Origin: Paulinella micropora
Lineage: Eukaryota; Cercozoa; Imbricatea; Euglyphida
Reading direction: 5' to 3'
Assembly: GCA_009731375.1 (NCBI GenBank)
Contig: BJOX01000098.1
Span: 379,805 to 420,476 of the forward strand
Length of the DNA stretch: 40,672 bases
In this document: piece after piece, positions 37,540-40,672 of the stretch
How positions within the stretch are numbered: the stretch's first letter is position 1
How the letters are laid out: each line of letters starts with the position of its first letter
The notes under the pieces: model-generated
The model's database searches: none
Seen by the model: only the letters and a program-made list of their open reading frames with translations
Told to the model about the DNA's origin: nothing
Translations under genes and position numbers: made by a program

Positions 37540-37900
37540 CTGGCGCCCCCTCCCCCTCTCTCCTTTAAATTTGTCTTGTGCCTCCCTCCCCACTCCCCCC
37601 TCCCCCTGAGCCAGGGGGCTCAAAGAGCAGGGGGCAGAACCGAAAAAAAACTAAGAAGATGCCACCGAGCTCATGACCGAGCACCTCCCCCTCCCCCCAT
37701 TTTTTCGGGCCCGGATTTGCAGGGGAGGGGCACCCCCCCCCCCTCTCTGTATCAAAATATCCTTTCTGCCACCCTCCCCTCTCCTCTCCCCTGAGCCCAG
37801 GGGCTCAAGGAGCAGGAGAAGGAGGAGGGGAAGTGCACAGAAGCTACAAAAAAAATAAATACATGAAACGTCTCCACTAAGCCCCCCCCCCCCCAGAGAG
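37540..37900 (+). repeat. C/D repeat, most complete copy
   Basis: Palindrome TGAGCC..GGCTCA at 37607-37622, then the recombinase-end block (about 37630-37676), GGGCCC with TTGCAGGGG, a second palindrome TGAGCCC-AG-GGGCTCA (37792-37807), and a D block with CAGAAGCTACAAAAA and ACTAAGCCCC. It spans the equivalent of the gap at 33406-33469. Confidence 0.75.
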
Positions 37901-37910
37901 NNNNNNNNNN

Positions 37911-38281
37911 AGAGAAGGGGGTGCCCACCCCCTTCTAAGAACAGGGAGCGGGAGAGAAAAGGGGAAGGAAGAGGGAGGGCGCACCAAAAAATTGCTAAAA
38001 TGAATTTTTTATTAAAGCTCGACAGTCTTACATTTGGCACTGAGAAGTAGGAGAGGGAGAGGGAAGAGGCAGGGGAGGAGGAAGCACGGATTGTCTTAGT
38101 CCCCCGTCTGAGAATCGGGAGCGGGAGTGGGAAGGGGGAGGGGCGGGGCAGTGCGCTAAAGAATGTACAAAAAAAATTAATAAAAAAATCCTTGACAAAG
38201 TTTTAATCTTGGCACTGAGAACTAAGAGAGCGAGAGGGGAGAGGGAAAGTTTAAACACGATCTGTCTTTGCCTCCCATCTT
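37911..38281 (-). repeat. A and B units in inverted orientation
   Basis: Reverse-complement units. An A unit has ATTAAAGCTCGACAGTCTTA at about 38011. A B unit has CCTTGACAAAGTTTTAATCT at about 38190. The next A unit is interrupted after CCTCCCATCT at about 38280, where a gene-bearing segment begins. Confidence 0.8.
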
Positions 38282-38288
38282 TTGTTCA

Positions 38289-39011
38289 CTATTTTTCCTG
38301 TTTTTTGAGTAGCACAGTGCCCACCACCCAGCTCGGCGCGCCGTTGGCGAAACAGACGTACATTCCTGTTTGTCTGTCTTGTAGTATCTTTACTGCTCGT
38401 GGCTCATCTTCTTCATTATTGCAGATTATCACCCAGACCAGCTTCACACTACCATCAGGCGAAATTTCGTAGCGATCTCTGTGTAAACATGAGTATGGTA
38501 GGTAAGTACCATACCAGCCTGACAATTTTCTTTCGCTGGTGGTGTAAGTTGATTCAAAAAACAAGTTTGCAGACTTGGGCCTCGGGCAGAGACGATACAC
38601 CCACAACTGGCTAGGGCGGACTGCCGGCGGTAAAACTAAGAGATTGCTGCTTACTTCGAGAACACGTTTGTTCGCAATCGTGGCGCGCGATACTGTCGTC
38701 ACCATGCCGGGCCCTTTGCCATAAAGCGTTCCTTGCAAGTGACACATCCCTCCGTTTGATGGGCGGGAGCACAGTACCGCATCGCCGTCGACACCGGCAG
38801 GATACGCTCCCAAACCTGGAGGAGGCCGGATTGTGCCCTCGCCACTCTGCGCATTCGGATATTGATTCCGCCAGGACTCGAAGGCCGCGCTCTGGCTCGT
38901 CCAGCCAAAGCGCTCAAATATTTTTGCGTCCAGTACATAGACTTCAACCGCCGCTCGCTCCTGCAGGGCGCGCAGGCGCGCTACCTCCAGACGCAGTTCG
39001 GCCAGCTCCTG
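38289..39011 (-). CDS. Unknown protein, C-terminal exon or fragment with coiled-coil start
   Basis: An open frame of about 240 codons ends at TAG 38289-38291. It has no credible ATG at its start. Instead the coding strand reads a pyrimidine-rich tract ending TTTTTGACAG just before GAG at 39008, like an intron acceptor. The first 20 or so residues form heptads (ELAELRLEVARLRALQERA). Then come an aromatic segment with FGW and W, a Gly/Pro linker, and a beta-rich C-terminal half containing VWVIICNNEEDE and MYVCFANG. The family is not recognised. The segment is bounded by repeat units on both sides. Confidence 0.5.
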   Translation of the reverse strand, partial: QELAELRLEVARLRALQERAAVEVYVLDAKIFERFGWTSQSAAFESWRNQYPNAQSGEGTIRPPPGLGAYPAGVDGDAVLCSRPSNGGMCHLQGTLYGKGPGMVTTVSRATIANKRVLEVSSNLLVLPPAVRPSQLWVYRLCPRPKSANLFFESTYTTSERKLSGWYGTYLPYSCLHRDRYEISPDGSVKLVWVIICNNEEDEPRAVKILQDRQTGMYVCFANGAPSWVVGTVLLKKQEK

Positions 39012-39219
39012 TCAAAAACAGGCAATAAGAGAAAAGTCTTTTGTCTGTTTTTTATCGTTTCTTCGCGAAATGTACCCGCGCCTCGCCCTCACGTGTCTGT
39101 GGGCGCAAAGTCACGCGGAGACCAGCCCAGACAAAGACGAACCCTTTAGCTGGCTCCTTGCAAGGCCGCAACCGCAGTGCCTCGCCGTTGCCTAATTCAC
39201 AACCATACTGTCTTCGAGC

Positions 39220-39221
<2 letters not shown>

Positions 39222-39296
<75 letters not shown>

Positions 39297-39306
39297 NNNN
39301 NNNNNN
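39222..39306. other. Poly-T run (about 75 bases) and 10-base gap
   Basis: A homopolymer of T from 39222 to 39296 abuts Ns at 39297-39306. It lies between two minus-strand coding pieces and may be artefactual. Confidence 0.9.
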
Positions 39307-39587
39307 AGCAGGGACGTCCAGAGGAGACCCGAGCTCAACGAAGCGACCGCGGCGCGCAACTTGTCTTTGTCCACGTCGCCCTCAGCTCGAATGATGCCCT
39401 GCCAATGGGCCTGCGCGCCGGGCTCGGTGCTGCCGGTACGAGCGCCGCATTTTCGGGTCTTCGCTTCAACCTCTAAACAGCGGCCTGCCTCGCGCAGGCT
39501 TAGATGAAAAAAGCCGTCTGCGCCATGCTGTGACGCAGTTAGCGTCAGCGAGGCGGCACTGTCGCTCTCCTTGGCACTCGCTGCCAT
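39307..39587 (-). CDS. Unknown protein, N-terminal piece (possible first exon)
   Basis: ATG 39587 opens 93 codons to the gap. It contains SLTLTASQHGADGFFHLSLREAGRC, then Gly/Thr-rich sequence and a GDVDKDKLRAAVASL helix. It lies upstream on the same strand as the 38289-39011 piece and inside the same repeat-bounded segment, so the two may form one gene joined by splicing. No good donor site was found before the gap. The family is not recognised. Confidence 0.4.
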
Positions 39588-39699
39588 TTACAAATGTTCG
39601 TAGTGTAAGAGGCCACTCTGTTTTCGCGCGTACCCCCCATCGTCAAACTCTCGCCCCTTTTTTTCCCCCTCTCATCTTTCCCCTTCCCCAACTAGAAAA

Positions 39700-39830
39700 A
39701 ATGGGAAGAGGAAGGGAGGAGGAAGCACGGGTTGTGTCTGAGAATCGGGAGCGGGAGTGGGAAGGGGGGGGGGGGGGGGGGGGGGCGCTAAGAATGTACA
39801 CAAAAATTAATGAAAAAAATCATCGACAAA
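39700..39830 (-). repeat. Inverted B unit, interrupted
   Basis: Reads GAGGAAGCACGG, CTGAGAATCGGGAGCGGGAG, CGCTAAGAATGTACA and AAATTAATGAAAAAAATC, the reverse complement of a B unit. It breaks off near GACAAAG (39824-39830), where a low-GC ORF begins. The rest of the B unit appears at 40311. Confidence 0.75.
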
Positions 39831-40310
39831 GACGAAGACGAAGACGAAGATGAAGACAGAGTAGGCGAATCCTCATCCGTTGGGTATTCCATCTCTATTG
39901 CATCATCCAGATTCTTCATCATCTTGTATTTGAACTCCATCCATCTTGATTGAACACTTGATCCACAGTTTTGGGTCCCCGTTTCAACCAATACTTCTTG
40001 ATTGCTTCCAAGTAAGTTCGGCCTTCCAACTTCATCTGAATTTCTTGATTGAATCCCAGAGGCAGTAAGCTGTCAGATGCAGCTCGTTTCAGGTTCACTT
40101 GTAAAGCCTTCATAGACCATTTTAGGTCGTTGAAAATTTGTTGCACTGCCTCTTTCCTTACCTTCGCGTCGATATGCTCGTTCAAAATGTTGTGCTCTCC
40201 TTTGAATCCGTCAGTCAAGAACGCCCACGGGTTCCCCATCCTTGTAACCTTGTTCAGTTTGTCGAACAACTTATCCTTTTCCATTTTTGTAGGAGCTTTC
40301 TGACACTCGT
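39831..40310 (-). pseudogene. Unknown low-GC ORF inserted inside a B repeat unit
   Basis: An ATG at 40284 opens 121 codons to a stop at 39919, rich in Lys, Asn and aromatic residues (for example WAFLTDGF, YLEAIKKYWLKRG). Near 39955 protein-like sequence moves to another frame and ends in an Asp/Glu-rich then Ser repeat (GACGAA triplets at 39831-39856). Composition differs sharply from the GC-rich neighbours. The open frame also extends upstream to the repeat junction. It splits one B unit, with CTTTG(A/T)CGA-like sequence at both borders that may be a target duplication. The family is unknown; a captured host gene piece is likely. Confidence 0.45.
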
Positions 40311-40672
40311 CGTCAAAGTTTTAATCTTGGCACTGAGAACTAAGAGAGGAAGATGGAAGGGGAAGGGGAGGGGGAAAGCACTGTCTGTCTTTGCACCCCA
40401 TATGAAAACGGGGAGCGGGAGAGGGAAGGGGCAGGGGGGGAGGCGCCAAGAAAGTGCAACAATTTTTTTTTTTATTAAAGCTCGACGGTCTTACACTTGG
40501 CACTGAGAACTAAGAGAGGGAGAGGGAAGGGGCAGGGGCGCCAAGAATGTACGATTTTTTTTATTAAAGCTCGACAACGTTCTACACTCGGCACTGAGAA
40601 ATAGGTGAGGGAGAGGGAAGGGGGAGGGGAGGGGGAAAGGCACGACCCTGTGCTTAGCTCCCCGTCTGAGAA
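40311..40672 (-). repeat. A/B repeat units in inverted orientation, continuing past the window
   Basis: Unit starts (as reverse complement CTTGGCACTGAGAAC) lie at about 40325 and 40495, and a CTCGGCACTGAGAAA variant at about 40587. A-type cores TTATTAAAGCTCGAC occur twice. The array runs off the window end. Confidence 0.85.

Noticed and set aside
33660-40672. CRISPR array
   Set aside because: Repeats are long, pyrimidine-rich and variable, without short identical repeats and unique spacers; the context is eukaryotic.
1-40672. tRNA and rRNA genes
   Set aside because: No cloverleaf-like sequence with a T-loop and acceptor pairing, and no rRNA core sequence, was noticed by eye; a tRNAscan run would be decisive.

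Overview
The window is eukaryotic nuclear DNA, or a eukaryotic scaffold carrying integrated DNA. A small gene at the left end has two GT-AG introns whose phases close exactly. Dinucleotide, AAT and CATA microsatellites are abundant, and a nearly complete Ty3/Gypsy LTR retrotransposon is present. The host cannot be named from the sequence; an SSR-rich marine invertebrate, alga or protist would all fit. Sixteen N gaps interrupt the assembly, and most border long C, G or T homopolymers.

Region by region: 1-3990 is microsatellite-rich host DNA with a three-exon gene for a 48-residue zinc-ribbon-like protein, a two-copy hairpin repeat, and a diverged LTR on the minus strand. 3998-14624 is a 10.6 kb Gypsy element with 237-bp LTRs (3 mismatches), a TAAC target duplication, gag with a CCCH finger, and protease-RT-RNase H-integrase. 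Its entire gag-pol lies in one frame, interrupted by two TGA codons. 14625-19410 holds three decayed genes and a broken integrase fragment of a second Gypsy family.

19800-33350 is GC-rich, gene-dense and apparently intron-poor, and its contents resemble a large DNA virus or virus-like giant mobile element. It encodes an H4-like histone with a long acidic tail, a four-pass membrane glycoprotein, an mRNA-capping guanylyltransferase, an unrecognised basic protein, a roughly 1,000-residue unrecognised protein split by a frame change, a BspA/DUF285-type surface protein, a two-RRM RNA-binding protein and a probable tyrosine recombinase. Several of these carry frame changes, some at homopolymer runs. 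They may be assembly errors or true decay of an endogenous copy.

33330-40672 is an array of related repeats (A and B units of about 155-172 bp, plus longer C/D units) in both orientations. Three minus-strand gene pieces lie between or inside repeat units: the C-terminal end of an SF1 helicase, an unknown protein with a possible intron, and an unknown low-GC ORF. The C units contain copies of the last codons and 3' flank of the recombinase gene, and three of the four known copies lie next to a TGAGCC/GGCTCA inverted repeat. A recombinase gene followed by repeat-bounded gene pieces is the most unusual layout here. Its interpretation as a capture or integration array is inference.

How the genes might work together (inference): capping enzyme, RRM protein and helicase would serve the element's own transcription and replication, the histone its packaging, the two surface proteins its envelope or host contact, and the recombinase its integration. 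No polymerase, capsid or terminase gene was recognised, so viral identity is not proven.
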